Positions 50,403-58,615 of a DNA stretch of 58,615 nt are shown piece after piece. Each line of letters starts with the position of its first letter. The first letter of the stretch is position 1. The position numbers were made by a program, and so were the translations under genes. The notes beneath the pieces were generated by a model that had not been told where the DNA came from, made no database searches, and saw nothing but the letters and a program-made list of their open reading frames with translations. The stretch spans positions 1-58,615 of the forward strand of contig NZ_JANIBM010000016.1 in the NCBI RefSeq assembly GCF_024505045.1. Reading direction: 5' to 3'. This DNA comes from Methylomonas aurea. GTDB taxonomy: Bacteria > Pseudomonadota > Gammaproteobacteria > Methylococcales > Methylomonadaceae.

Positions 50403-50414
50403 ACCGCCGTTTTC
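50388..50414 (+). terminator. terminator overlapping the stop codon of the RNA-binding gene
   Basis: GAAAACGGCGGT and ACCGCCGTTTTC form a perfect 12-base-pair stem whose three-base loop is the TGA stop codon (50400-50402). T-rich sequence is built into the 3' arm and CATTTG follows. The symmetric A and T ends suit termination from the plus side, and from the TonB receptor gene (stop at 50427) on the minus side. Confidence 0.8.
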
Positions 50415-50426
50415 ATTTGTGGAAGG

Positions 50427-52724
50427 TTACATTGTCAGGCGAATGCCGATCCAGGCCGCTCTCGGCGCGCCGACGCCGACGAAGCGGCTTTGTTGATCGC
50501 CCGGCAAACCCAGGCCATCCAATACGTCGCCGGTGTTGCCCCAGGTGCCGAAATTGGCGTATTCGCGGTCGAACAAGTTGGTCACTCGGCCGAACAACGT
50601 GACGTTCGGATTGAAGCGGTACTCGCTGCGCAGATTGAACACGACGAAAGCCGGTAGTTTTGCGGTCAGATTGGCTTCGTCGCCGCGCAGATACTGGGAA
50701 CTGTTGTAGTTCATGTCCATGCCCAAAGTCCAGGCCGAGACGATGTCGAAGTCGGTGCTGAATTTGAATTGGTGGGCCGGGATGCCGGGCAATTTATCGC
50801 CGGGCTGCACGACGATGTCGCCGTTTCCGTCCGCCATCGGATTGTTCGGGCTACTGGACAGGAAGCCGGTTTCGAAGCTGGCGTCGATATAGGTGTAATG
50901 GGTCGACCAGCGCCAACGCTCGTAAAAGTTTCCGTTCAGGCCAAGTTCGACGCCCTGGCGCAGGGTCGAGCCGACGTTGTCGAAATAGCCGAGGTTGCTG
51001 CCGACGCCGCCGGTACTTTTGAAGATAATGTCGTCGTTGTTGATGGTGCGGAACAGTGCCAAATTCCAGTCCAGATAACCCGGCAGCAGATTTTTCAAAC
51101 GGCCGCGCAGACCGGTTTCGAAGGTGTTCGCGACCACCTGCTTCAATGGCGGATCGGAGACGAAAGCGTTCGGCAACCGGCAAGGGTCGTTCGGATTGGC
51201 GCAGCTCAACTCCATTGGTGTCGGCACCCGCGACGACTCGCTGTAGTTGCCGAAGAAGGTCAATTCCGGCATCACGGCGTAGGTAAAGCCCGCCGCCGGG
51301 TTGAAGCGGTCGAACGAATGCGAGCCGTTCAAATCTTCGCCGACGTGGTCGCGCAGTTTGATGTGCGATTGGTTGTAGCGGCCGGAAACCGTAACGTCCA
51401 GTTTATCGGTCAACGAATAGGTATCGGTCAGAAACACGCCGTAGTGGTCGGTTTCCGTGGTTAGACGCACGTGGGCGTCTTGGATCAAAACGCCGCCGCC
51501 GGCGACGCCGCGGTCGGCGGTCAAGGAGCCTAGTTGCGTATCGGCGTGGTAACGGGCGTTGCCGTAGTCAAAGCTGGCGCCGCCGACCAGATGGTTGTTG
51601 CGGCCGAAAATTTTGTGGTCGAAGGCGTCTTGCAGCGCAAAACCGAAGGATTGTTGCAGCGTGCTGGAGGTATTGATCGTACCGCCTTCCAGCGCGTCGC
51701 TGGCAGGAATGGGATTTTCGTTCAAGTCTTCCAACTGCGTCACGCCGTCCTCTTCGCACATAAAGCCGCCGCAGTCGTCGAACTCGCTGCCGTCGCCGTT
51801 ATAGGTGCCGATTTTATTGCGCCGGTAGTACATCGTGCCGGACAACTGGTTGTGGTCGTTCAGCCAGGTGTCGCCGTCCAGCGAGACCAATAACATGCGG
51901 TTGCGGGTAATGTCCGGGTGGGTGAATACTTGATCGCGACCGAAGGCCAACATTTGTTGCGGTAGCGCACCGTTACCGCGCAGCGTATTCTCGGTACCGG
52001 CGATGCTTAAATCCAGACTGGATTTGACACCGCGCCAGCTCAAAGTCCCGAAACCCTGTTTGGCCTCGCTGGGCGAATGGGCGCGCCAGCCTTTCTCGTT
52101 GAAATATTTGAAATCCAGGAAATAACCCCAGGTGCCGTTGTTCCAGCCGCTGCTGATTTCTTCCGAATGGCGGTCCCAGGAGCCGCCTTGGGCCTCGAAG
52201 CTGTGGCCGGGTGCCGAAAAGCCGGTTTTGGTATTGACGCTGATCGAACCGCCCAACGCATTCAGACCGAAGGCGGGATTCGACGCCGGTTGCAGCGCCA
52301 TACTTTCGATCGCGCCGTTCGGTATCAAATCCCAGTTCACCATGTCGCCGAACGGTTCGTTGAAGCGGATGCCGTTGACGTAAACGGCCAAGCCCTGCGG
52401 CAGCCCCATCAGCGGCGAGGCGCTGAAACCGCGGTATTGCACGTCCGGTTGCAGCGGATTGTTCTGGGCGTCGTTGATATTGACGCTGCCCAAATAGCGG
52501 TTCATGTAGTCGGCCAGCGAAAGCGCCTGAGCCTCCTGCAACTGGTCGGCGGAAACAGTTTGCACGTGCGCCGGAATTTTCTTGACGTCGATGCCACCGA
52601 ACTGGAGTGGAGTCACCGCAACCACTTCCACCGCATCCAGTTTACCGGACGTTTCGGCCGCGACGGCTGCGGCCAACGGCAGCAGACTGAACCAGGGCAA
52701 CATGCCCACGGCAATTTTATTCAT
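50427..52724 (-). CDS. TonB-dependent outer membrane receptor
   Basis: The 765-residue protein has a signal peptide (about 1-23, AAAVAAE), a TonB-box-like LDAVEVVAV near 29-37, a plug domain (VQTVSADQLQEAQALSLADYMNRYLG, QYRGFSASP, NPAFGLNALGGSISVNTKTG) and a C-terminal 22-strand barrel ending in a terminal aromatic-pattern strand. It should import a scarce ligand such as an iron chelate or another metal complex, using TonB energy. No ligand-specific neighbour, sigma/anti-sigma pair or periplasmic transport gene is nearby, so the substrate cannot be named. It is divergent from rnd. Confidence 0.93.
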   Translation of the reverse strand: MNKIAVGMLPWFSLLPLAAAVAAETSGKLDAVEVVAVTPLQFGGIDVKKIPAHVQTVSADQLQEAQALSLADYMNRYLGSVNINDAQNNPLQPDVQYRGFSASPLMGLPQGLAVYVNGIRFNEPFGDMVNWDLIPNGAIESMALQPASNPAFGLNALGGSISVNTKTGFSAPGHSFEAQGGSWDRHSEEISSGWNNGTWGYFLDFKYFNEKGWRAHSPSEAKQGFGTLSWRGVKSSLDLSIAGTENTLRGNGALPQQMLAFGRDQVFTHPDITRNRMLLVSLDGDTWLNDHNQLSGTMYYRRNKIGTYNGDGSEFDDCGGFMCEEDGVTQLEDLNENPIPASDALEGGTINTSSTLQQSFGFALQDAFDHKIFGRNNHLVGGASFDYGNARYHADTQLGSLTADRGVAGGGVLIQDAHVRLTTETDHYGVFLTDTYSLTDKLDVTVSGRYNQSHIKLRDHVGEDLNGSHSFDRFNPAAGFTYAVMPELTFFGNYSESSRVPTPMELSCANPNDPCRLPNAFVSDPPLKQVVANTFETGLRGRLKNLLPGYLDWNLALFRTINNDDIIFKSTGGVGSNLGYFDNVGSTLRQGVELGLNGNFYERWRWSTHYTYIDASFETGFLSSSPNNPMADGNGDIVVQPGDKLPGIPAHQFKFSTDFDIVSAWTLGMDMNYNSSQYLRGDEANLTAKLPAFVVFNLRSEYRFNPNVTLFGRVTNLFDREYANFGTWGNTGDVLDGLGLPGDQQSRFVGVGAPRAAWIGIRLTM

Positions 52725-52919
52725 GACTATTACCTAAACTGGCTACCAAAAAGGGCCGCATGGTAACCCCGTGCGCAGCAATGCTCCATGGAACGGTTAT
52801 AAAAAAGGATTTTTTCCCGGGGTCGGGCCGGGGCGAATAGTTAAGCCGTACCGGCTCCGGCAGAGTAAAATAGACGGCCGCGCCGGTTACCGGCCACCCT
52901 CGTCAAACAGAAAACGCAC

Positions 52920-54086
52920 ATGTCCATCCAATACATCGATAGCCCCGACCAAATTGAAAACCTCTGCCGGCAGATTGCCAACGAGCCTTGGATCGCTCTG
53001 GATACCGAGTTTCTCCGCGAAAAAACCTACTACCCCAAATTCTGCCTGCTGCAAATCGCCGCACCGGGTTGGGTGGCTTGCGTCGATCCGTTGGCCATAA
53101 CCGATCTAACCGCGCTGTTCGAGGCGATTTACCAGCCGAATATCGTCAAAGTGTTACATTCCTGCCGCCAGGATCTGGAAATTTTCTATCAAATCACCGG
53201 CAAGATTCCGGGGCCGATTTTCGATACCCAGATCGCCGCGCCGTTGCTGGGATTTCAGGAAAATCCGGGTTACGCCATGCTGGTATCCAGTTTTTTAAAC
53301 GTCAATTTGAGCAAGGCGCATACCCGCACCGATTGGTCGGAGCGGCCATTGAGCGCCGACCAAATCCAATACGCAGCCGACGACGTGATTTATCTGTGCA
53401 AGATTTATACGACGATGTGCGAACAATTGGCGGCACTGGGCCGCTTGCATTGGCTGGAGAGCGACTTTGCGTTGTTGAACAATCCGGAGCTTTACCAATT
53501 GTCGCCGGAGAACGCTTGGCTGAAAATCCGCGGCAAGAACAAACTGACCGGTAAGCAATTGTCGATCATGCAAAGCCTCAGCGAATGGCGCGAACGCACC
53601 GCGCAGCAGGAAAACAAACCGCGCAACTGGTTGATGCAGGACGATATGCTGCTGGAATTGGCCAAACTGCAACCGGTGACGCTGGCGGATCTGGCCAAGA
53701 TCCGCAATATCAACGAGCGCACCGTCAACCGTTACGGCAAGACCCTGTGCAGTCTGATTGAGGAAGCCAGGCAACGGCCGCCGAAGCCGATCACCGGCAA
53801 AGACCAAATGGTCAAAAAGAACCAGCAACACGAAGCCATATTGGATGTGTTGAGCGCGGTGGTTAGGATCCGCGCCGAGGAAAATTCGTTGAACCCGGTG
53901 ATTCTGGCCTCGCGCAAGGACTTGGAGCAGTTGCTGTTCGGGGACGAAGATTGCCTGTTGCTGCATGGTTGGCGCTACAACATGGCCGGCCGCGAATTGC
54001 AGGGCTTGCTGCAAGGCGATTACTCGTTGAGCCTGAAACCGGAAGGCGTGGTCATCAGCGCCGCAGCACCGGCCGGGCCGGCTTAA
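52920..54086 (+). CDS. rnd: ribonuclease D
   Basis: The 388-residue 3'-5' exoribonuclease has the DEDD exonuclease motifs WIALDTEFLREKTYYP (Exo I), SCRQDLEIFYQ (Exo II) and QIQYAADDVIYLCKIY (Exo III), followed by an HRDC domain (about 210-290) and a second C-terminal helical region. It trims tRNA and other stable RNA 3' ends. It ends 5 bases from the stop of the convergent GGDEF-EAL gene, leaving no room for a terminator. Confidence 0.96.
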   Translation: MSIQYIDSPDQIENLCRQIANEPWIALDTEFLREKTYYPKFCLLQIAAPGWVACVDPLAITDLTALFEAIYQPNIVKVLHSCRQDLEIFYQITGKIPGPIFDTQIAAPLLGFQENPGYAMLVSSFLNVNLSKAHTRTDWSERPLSADQIQYAADDVIYLCKIYTTMCEQLAALGRLHWLESDFALLNNPELYQLSPENAWLKIRGKNKLTGKQLSIMQSLSEWRERTAQQENKPRNWLMQDDMLLELAKLQPVTLADLAKIRNINERTVNRYGKTLCSLIEEARQRPPKPITGKDQMVKKNQQHEAILDVLSAVVRIRAEENSLNPVILASRKDLEQLLFGDEDCLLLHGWRYNMAGRELQGLLQGDYSLSLKPEGVVISAAAPAGPA

Positions 54087-54091
54087 CGGCG

Positions 54092-57000
54092 CTAGCTCTG
54101 CGAGCCGGCCCCGGCCCCGCCGAAACGTCGGCCGAAAAGTTCGGGCGGCAGCGGTTCGGCAAACAGGTAGCCCTGGCCGTAATCGCAGCCTATCGCCGCC
54201 AGCAGCGCACGCTGTTGCTCGGTTTCCACTCCTTCGGCTACTACTTTCAGCCCCAATTTGTGGGCCATCACGATAATCGCCTCGCACAATACGAAATCGC
54301 TGGAATCTTCGGCCATATTGCGAACGAAGGACTGGTCGATCTTCAAATAGTCGATGTCGAATTTTTTCAGGTAAGACAGGGCCGAATAGCCGGTACCGAA
54401 GTCGTCTATCGCCACTTGCATACCGGCATCGCGGAACGCCATTAGATGGTTGTGGACGCTGGTGCCGGCATCCAGAAGCAGGCCCTCGGTGATCTCGACC
54501 ACGATGCTCTGGCCGGATAGGCCGAGCCGGTGCAAGTAGTCGAACCATTCCTGCGGGCTATGCTGCGGATTTTGAAATTGCACCGGCGATTTGTTGACGC
54601 TGATTTGAAAATCGCCGCTGATCTGCCGCCGCCAAATCGCAACTTGCCGGGCCGCCGCCTGGAACACCCAGTCGCCGATTTCGTTGATCAAACCGGTTTC
54701 TTCGGCCAGAGCGATGAAATGGCCGGGGCCGGTCAGGCCGCGACTGGGATGCTGCCAACGCAGCAGTGCCTCGGCTTTATGGGCGAGGCCGGTTTGCAGG
54801 TCGACAATCGGTTGGTAATACAGCAGAAATTGGCCTTCGGCCAAGGCGCGGCGCAGGTCGGCCAACAGGGCGGCGCGCGCCACCAACGCGTCTTGTAACG
54901 CCCGGGTGAAGAAACAGAAGCTGTTGCGACCCTGGTTTTTCGCCGCGTACATCGCCTGGTCGGCGTTTTTCAGCAATTGGGAGACGTCCCGGCTGTCGTT
55001 CGGATAGATCGTGATGCCGATACTGGCGGAAACGTAGGCCGATTCGCCGGCCAGATCGAACGGCGCGCTGAGTTTTTCCAACAAATGGCGGGCGACCGGC
55101 TCGCAGCTTTCCGGACTTTCCAATTCGCTGACGATGATGGTGAACTCGTCGCCGCCCAGCCTAGCCACGGTATCCGATTCGCGGACGCAGCCCTGCAGGC
55201 GCAGCGCGGTTTGTTTCAACAACGTATCGCCCAGGTCGTGACCCAGCGTGTCGTTGATTTCCTTGAACCGGTCCAGGTCGATGAACAGCAAGGCAAACGA
55301 TTGTTGCAGCCGGTGCGCTTTCTTGATTTCAAGTTCCAGCCGGTCGCGAAACATGCGCCGGTTGGGCAGGCCGGTCAGCGGATCGAAATTGGCCTGGCGC
55401 CAGATTTGTTCCTCGGACTGTTTGCGTTGCGTTATATCGGAGAACAACGCCACCCGTCGTTGCGGCTTGCCGTCGGCGTTGTAGATGGTATTGATCGCCA
55501 ATTCCTCGACGAACATGCGGCCGTCCTTGCGCCGGTTTTTGATCTCGCCGCGCCAGGCTCCGGTGGTTTCCAGCGCTCGCCACATATCCCGGTAGAAGGC
55601 GCGGTCGTGTTCGCCGGAACGTAGCACGCTCGGATTCTGGCCGATCACTTCCTCGGCGCGGTAGCCGGTCATTGCCGTGAATGCCGGGTTGACGCTAAGA
55701 ATATTGTTGTCGGCGTCGACCACGATCATCGCCTCGCTGCTGTTGTTGTAAACCAGCGCCGCCAGGCGCAGATTTTCTTCGTTTTTGCGGGCCTCGCTGA
55801 TATCGCGGGCGAAACCGACCGTCCCGAGCAGTTGGCCTTGTTCGTCGATCACCGGCGCCTTGTAGGTCTCGAACAATGTGCGCCGGCCGCGGTTGATGAT
55901 GTATTCCTCGACGATCAGTTTTTGCCGGGTCTCCAGTACCCGGCGATCGTCGGCCCGGTAGGCTTTCGCCAGTTCCGGGGGCGCGATGTCGAAATCGTTT
56001 TTGCCGATCAGTGCTGCGGGGTTGTCCGCGCCGAATACTTCGGCGAATTCCTGATTGACCGCCAACAGCCGGCTGCCGGTGTCTTTTAGCCAGATCGCAT
56101 GCGGAATATTGTCCAGCAGCGCCCGCTGATAGTATTCCTTCTGCCGCAACGCTCGCTCGGCTGTACGGGTCGCGGTGACGTCGCGGAATTGCCAGATCCG
56201 GCCCAAATAGCGGGCGTTGCCGTCGGAGACCGGGGCGGTATGCAATTCCACGATGGTATCGTCGATCAATTCCACTTCGTAATGGGCGGCGAGACCTGGT
56301 TCGGCGATGATGTCCGCGATCCGCTCATCCATGAACTCCGGGGTTTTGAGTAACTGACGGGCGAAATTGCGTTGCGGCAGGGTATCGGCTTGTTCGGCGA
56401 TGTCCGGCGGCATGCGCCAGATTTCCGCGGCGCGGCGGTTTTGCAGAATTTTTTGGCCCTCGTTGTCGACCGCGACGATGCCGTCCGGCGTCGATTCCAG
56501 TAGCGCTTCCAGAAACGCGGTGCGCCATAACAATTGCTGTTCCAGGCGGCGGCGCTCGGTGACGTCGCTGTAGCACCAGACCCGGCCGATGACCTTGTTG
56601 CCGATTTTTTGCGGACGCGAATAACGCTCCAGTAAGCGGCCGTCTTTAAATTCGAGCACTGCCGAGCTTTCGCATTCCGGGTTCTCGCGGATTTCGTGGA
56701 ATTGGTTCAGGTAATACTGCGGATCGGCGAGTTGGGCGATGGCGAATTCCAGTAGGCGGTCGCCGTTATCGCCGATTCGAATCAAGCCGAGCGGTACCCG
56801 CCATAATTCGATAAAACGTTGGTTGAAGCTTCTGATTTGGCCTTCCAGGTTGACAACCAAAATACCGTCCGCGGTGGCTTCCAGCGTGGCTTGCAGGGTG
56901 GAGACGGTTTCGGCCAAGGCGTCCTGGCTGGCTTTGAATGCAGTAATGTCTTCGTAAATGCCCAACACGCCGATTATCTTGTGCTCGGAATCGCGGAGCG

Positions 57001-58588
57001 GCAATTTCGAGGTGCGCAGCCAGATGGTTTCGCCGCTGGGTGTGGTTTGCGGTTCTTCGTAGTTCAGGCGGGCAACGCCGGTTCGCATCACCTCTTCGTC
57101 GTCCTGCCGGTAGAGTTCGGCCTGATTTTTCCACCCCAATTCGCCGTCTTCCACGCCAATCAGTTCGCTGGCTTGATTGCGGCCGGCGTCGCGGGCGAAT
57201 AAGCTGTTGCAGCCCAGATAACGGCAGTTCCTGTCCTTCCAGAATACCCGTAGCGGCAGCGTTTCCAGAATGGTTTGCAGCAGCAGGTTGGATTCGGTCA
57301 GCGCCTTTTCGAAATGCAATTGGTCGGAGACATCGAAATAGGCCACCAAGTAGCCGTCCTCGAATGCTTCTCCCAATGCTACGCTGCTGGCAATCACCTG
57401 GCGATCAACGCCGTCCTTGCGCCTGATCGTGACTGCGGCTTTCTGCCAGGTCTGGTTTTCCCGGTGCAGTTCGATATGATTTTGCCAGATGGCTTTGGCC
57501 GCTGCGCGATAGGCCGGATCGGGATAAGCCAGCTGCCACCAGGCATCCCGGTCCGGAATGTCTTCGACGCGATAGGCGAAGGTGTCGAGAAAGGCTTGGT
57601 TGACGAAAGAGACTTTTTCGTCACGATTGTAGACGATATGCGGTACTGGTGAGGCTTCGATGATGGCACGCAGGCGGCGTTCGCTAGCAGTCAATTCGCG
57701 CGTGATCTGTCGGTTTTCGTATAAGGTCAGCGCCAACACCACGCCGCTGGAAGACATTGTGGCCATGAACAACCAGAAGTTGAACAGGTCGCTATCTTCG
57801 AAGTCCGTGGCGAATTTACCGCAGTGGTGCACCACTCCCAACAACGCCTGGATTGCGTTCGCAACCAAGACCAACGTCACGCCGTGGCGGCCGAATCGGG
57901 TCGCGCCCCACAGTACGAAGAAAAACGACCAATAGGTATGCGGGGCAAACTTCAATTGCTCCGCGAACCAGTCGAAAAACAGGATTTGGCCGTTGAGCCA
58001 GGTCAGGCCGAGAAAAGCCAGGGTCTCCGGCAGTCGATTCCAGCTGAACCAAGTGTATGGCCAGTGTCGCCAGATCAGCAGCGTCGGCGAGGTAAAGACG
58101 ATGCCGAATACATCGGCCATCCACCAATGCAGTATTGATTCCGCCACGTTGCTGACGGGCAAAACGCCAGCCAGGTGAAGGCTGCCGGGGCCGACTCCGG
58201 CGCTGATCGCCGAGCAAACCATGGCGGTCAAGGTTAACCACAGGAAATGGCGGGGCTGGGAAAGCTCGACCGAAAACCGCGGGTTACGTTGCAACAGCCA
58301 GGCTGCGAACACCGATTCCAGGGTGTTGCCGGCGGCAATCACGGCGGAAAGCCAGAGCACGTCATCCACCATCAAACCGGCGGCGGTCGCCCCGATGAAT
58401 ATTCCCGGCCAATAACGAATACCCTTTGCCAACAATACGGTTAGTCCGATACCGCCGGAAAACCAGATCAGCGTAACGTTGCCGGTCGTCGAAAAATAGG
58501 CCAGAACCAACTTGGCGCACAAGGCGTAAATCAGGCTCAGACCAAGAATGCCGGCTAAATCCGGCCAGCGGTAAGCGCTTGGGTACAT
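54092..58588 (-). CDS. MASE1-PAS(x6)-GGDEF-EAL cyclic-di-GMP protein
   Basis: The 1498-residue protein has a MASE1-like membrane sensor (about eight helices, residues 10-295) and six PAS/PAC modules in tandem over roughly 300-1060, each ending in a DxT/S linker such as DITAFK, DVTERR, DVTATR, DISEAR and DITQRK. A GGDEF domain (about 1065-1225) has an exact GGDEF and the I-site RESD. An EAL domain (about 1240-1485) has EALLRW, the DDFGTGYSALSYL loop, KIDQSF and EGVE. All catalytic motifs are intact, so it could both make and break cyclic di-GMP. NKSPVQF replaces the commoner NLSARQF. It starts near the window edge with no good ribosome-binding site in view. Confidence 0.94.
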   Translation of the reverse strand: MYPSAYRWPDLAGILGLSLIYALCAKLVLAYFSTTGNVTLIWFSGGIGLTVLLAKGIRYWPGIFIGATAAGLMVDDVLWLSAVIAAGNTLESVFAAWLLQRNPRFSVELSQPRHFLWLTLTAMVCSAISAGVGPGSLHLAGVLPVSNVAESILHWWMADVFGIVFTSPTLLIWRHWPYTWFSWNRLPETLAFLGLTWLNGQILFFDWFAEQLKFAPHTYWSFFFVLWGATRFGRHGVTLVLVANAIQALLGVVHHCGKFATDFEDSDLFNFWLFMATMSSSGVVLALTLYENRQITRELTASERRLRAIIEASPVPHIVYNRDEKVSFVNQAFLDTFAYRVEDIPDRDAWWQLAYPDPAYRAAAKAIWQNHIELHRENQTWQKAAVTIRRKDGVDRQVIASSVALGEAFEDGYLVAYFDVSDQLHFEKALTESNLLLQTILETLPLRVFWKDRNCRYLGCNSLFARDAGRNQASELIGVEDGELGWKNQAELYRQDDEEVMRTGVARLNYEEPQTTPSGETIWLRTSKLPLRDSEHKIIGVLGIYEDITAFKASQDALAETVSTLQATLEATADGILVVNLEGQIRSFNQRFIELWRVPLGLIRIGDNGDRLLEFAIAQLADPQYYLNQFHEIRENPECESSAVLEFKDGRLLERYSRPQKIGNKVIGRVWCYSDVTERRRLEQQLLWRTAFLEALLESTPDGIVAVDNEGQKILQNRRAAEIWRMPPDIAEQADTLPQRNFARQLLKTPEFMDERIADIIAEPGLAAHYEVELIDDTIVELHTAPVSDGNARYLGRIWQFRDVTATRTAERALRQKEYYQRALLDNIPHAIWLKDTGSRLLAVNQEFAEVFGADNPAALIGKNDFDIAPPELAKAYRADDRRVLETRQKLIVEEYIINRGRRTLFETYKAPVIDEQGQLLGTVGFARDISEARKNEENLRLAALVYNNSSEAMIVVDADNNILSVNPAFTAMTGYRAEEVIGQNPSVLRSGEHDRAFYRDMWRALETTGAWRGEIKNRRKDGRMFVEELAINTIYNADGKPQRRVALFSDITQRKQSEEQIWRQANFDPLTGLPNRRMFRDRLELEIKKAHRLQQSFALLFIDLDRFKEINDTLGHDLGDTLLKQTALRLQGCVRESDTVARLGGDEFTIIVSELESPESCEPVARHLLEKLSAPFDLAGESAYVSASIGITIYPNDSRDVSQLLKNADQAMYAAKNQGRNSFCFFTRALQDALVARAALLADLRRALAEGQFLLYYQPIVDLQTGLAHKAEALLRWQHPSRGLTGPGHFIALAEETGLINEIGDWVFQAAARQVAIWRRQISGDFQISVNKSPVQFQNPQHSPQEWFDYLHRLGLSGQSIVVEITEGLLLDAGTSVHNHLMAFRDAGMQVAIDDFGTGYSALSYLKKFDIDYLKIDQSFVRNMAEDSSDFVLCEAIIVMAHKLGLKVVAEGVETEQQRALLAAIGCDYGQGYLFAEPLPPELFGRRFGGAGAGSQS

Positions 58589-58615
58589 CGAATTAATTCA
58601 AGGCGTGAATTCAGC

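Noticed and set aside
52725..52919. Possible cobalamin or metal riboswitch before the TonB receptor
   Set aside because: TonB receptor leaders often carry one, but I could not find the conserved B12-box or another riboswitch core in this 195-base region; only short GC-rich inverted pieces are present.
53295..54548. A 417-residue minus frame across rnd and the end of the GGDEF-EAL gene
   Set aside because: It overlaps two well-supported genes in other frames and its translation has no domain character.

Overview
The window is a compact stretch of chromosome from a gammaproteobacterium. It is moderately GC-rich, with dense, often overlapping genes, ordinary housekeeping operons and no rRNA, tRNA, IS element, prophage or CRISPR array that I could find. 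Markers pointing to the non-enteric gammaproteobacteria include Smc rather than MukB, the AmgK/MurU cell-wall recycling pair beside lptD-surA, the EpmB/EpmA modification of EF-P at Lys34, HemJ and PilF. The combination reads most like a methanotroph-type lineage (Methylococcales, for example Methylomonas). That placement is inferred from gene order and protein style; no methane-oxidation gene lies here to prove it.

Layout. 1-1440: the start of a DUF1415 gene (cut by the window edge), a secreted DUF4124-thermonuclease fusion and a small Arg/Glu-rich protein. 1744-9159 (minus): the operon ndk-rlmN-pilF-hisS-yfgM-like-bamB-der-tpx, with a recognisable promoter before ndk. 9296-13215 (minus): yajC-secD without secF, then queF-flhB-like-psd. 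13495-15118: a small unknown gene facing a membrane diguanylate cyclase. 15341-26485 (plus): smc-zipA, then lepA-lepB-DUF4845-rnc-era-recO-pdxJ and a PP2C phosphatase. 26561-33264 (minus): a signalling block with a giant hybrid kinase and REC-GGDEF pair, a SafE/UreH-like membrane protein and a receiverless sigma-54 activator. 33362-35971: epmB divergent from efp-epmA. 36072-38712 (minus): fmdB-aspS and an unknown 88-residue gene. 38826-43880 (plus): pyrC, a GT39-GT2-LAB_N lipid-sugar cassette, a DUF4124 protein and hemJ. 43912-50402: amgK-murU divergent from lptD-surA and a stand-alone DEAD-box C-terminal-like RNA-binding protein. 50427-58588: a TonB-dependent receptor, rnd, and a MASE1-6xPAS-GGDEF-EAL protein of 1498 residues.

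How it fits together. Much of the window serves envelope biogenesis (BamB, LptD, SurA, SecD/YajC, LepB, Psd, ZipA, AmgK/MurU, GT39/GT2/LAB_N) and translation or RNA metabolism (HisS, AspS, LepA, EF-P with EpmA/EpmB, RlmN, Rnc, Era, Der, RNase D, the DbpA-like protein). Over this lies a conspicuous cyclic-di-GMP layer: three GGDEF proteins, all with intact catalytic and RxxD inhibitory motifs. One is wired to a hybrid kinase with an Hpt domain.

The most promising material for a second look is the kinase/REC-GGDEF phosphorelay, the GT39-GT2-LAB_N cassette, the stand-alone FlhB C-terminal-like and DEAD-box C-terminal-like proteins, three unrecognised small genes, and several places where a normally conserved operon partner (secF, rodZ-ispG, ligA, pdxA-ksgA) is missing.
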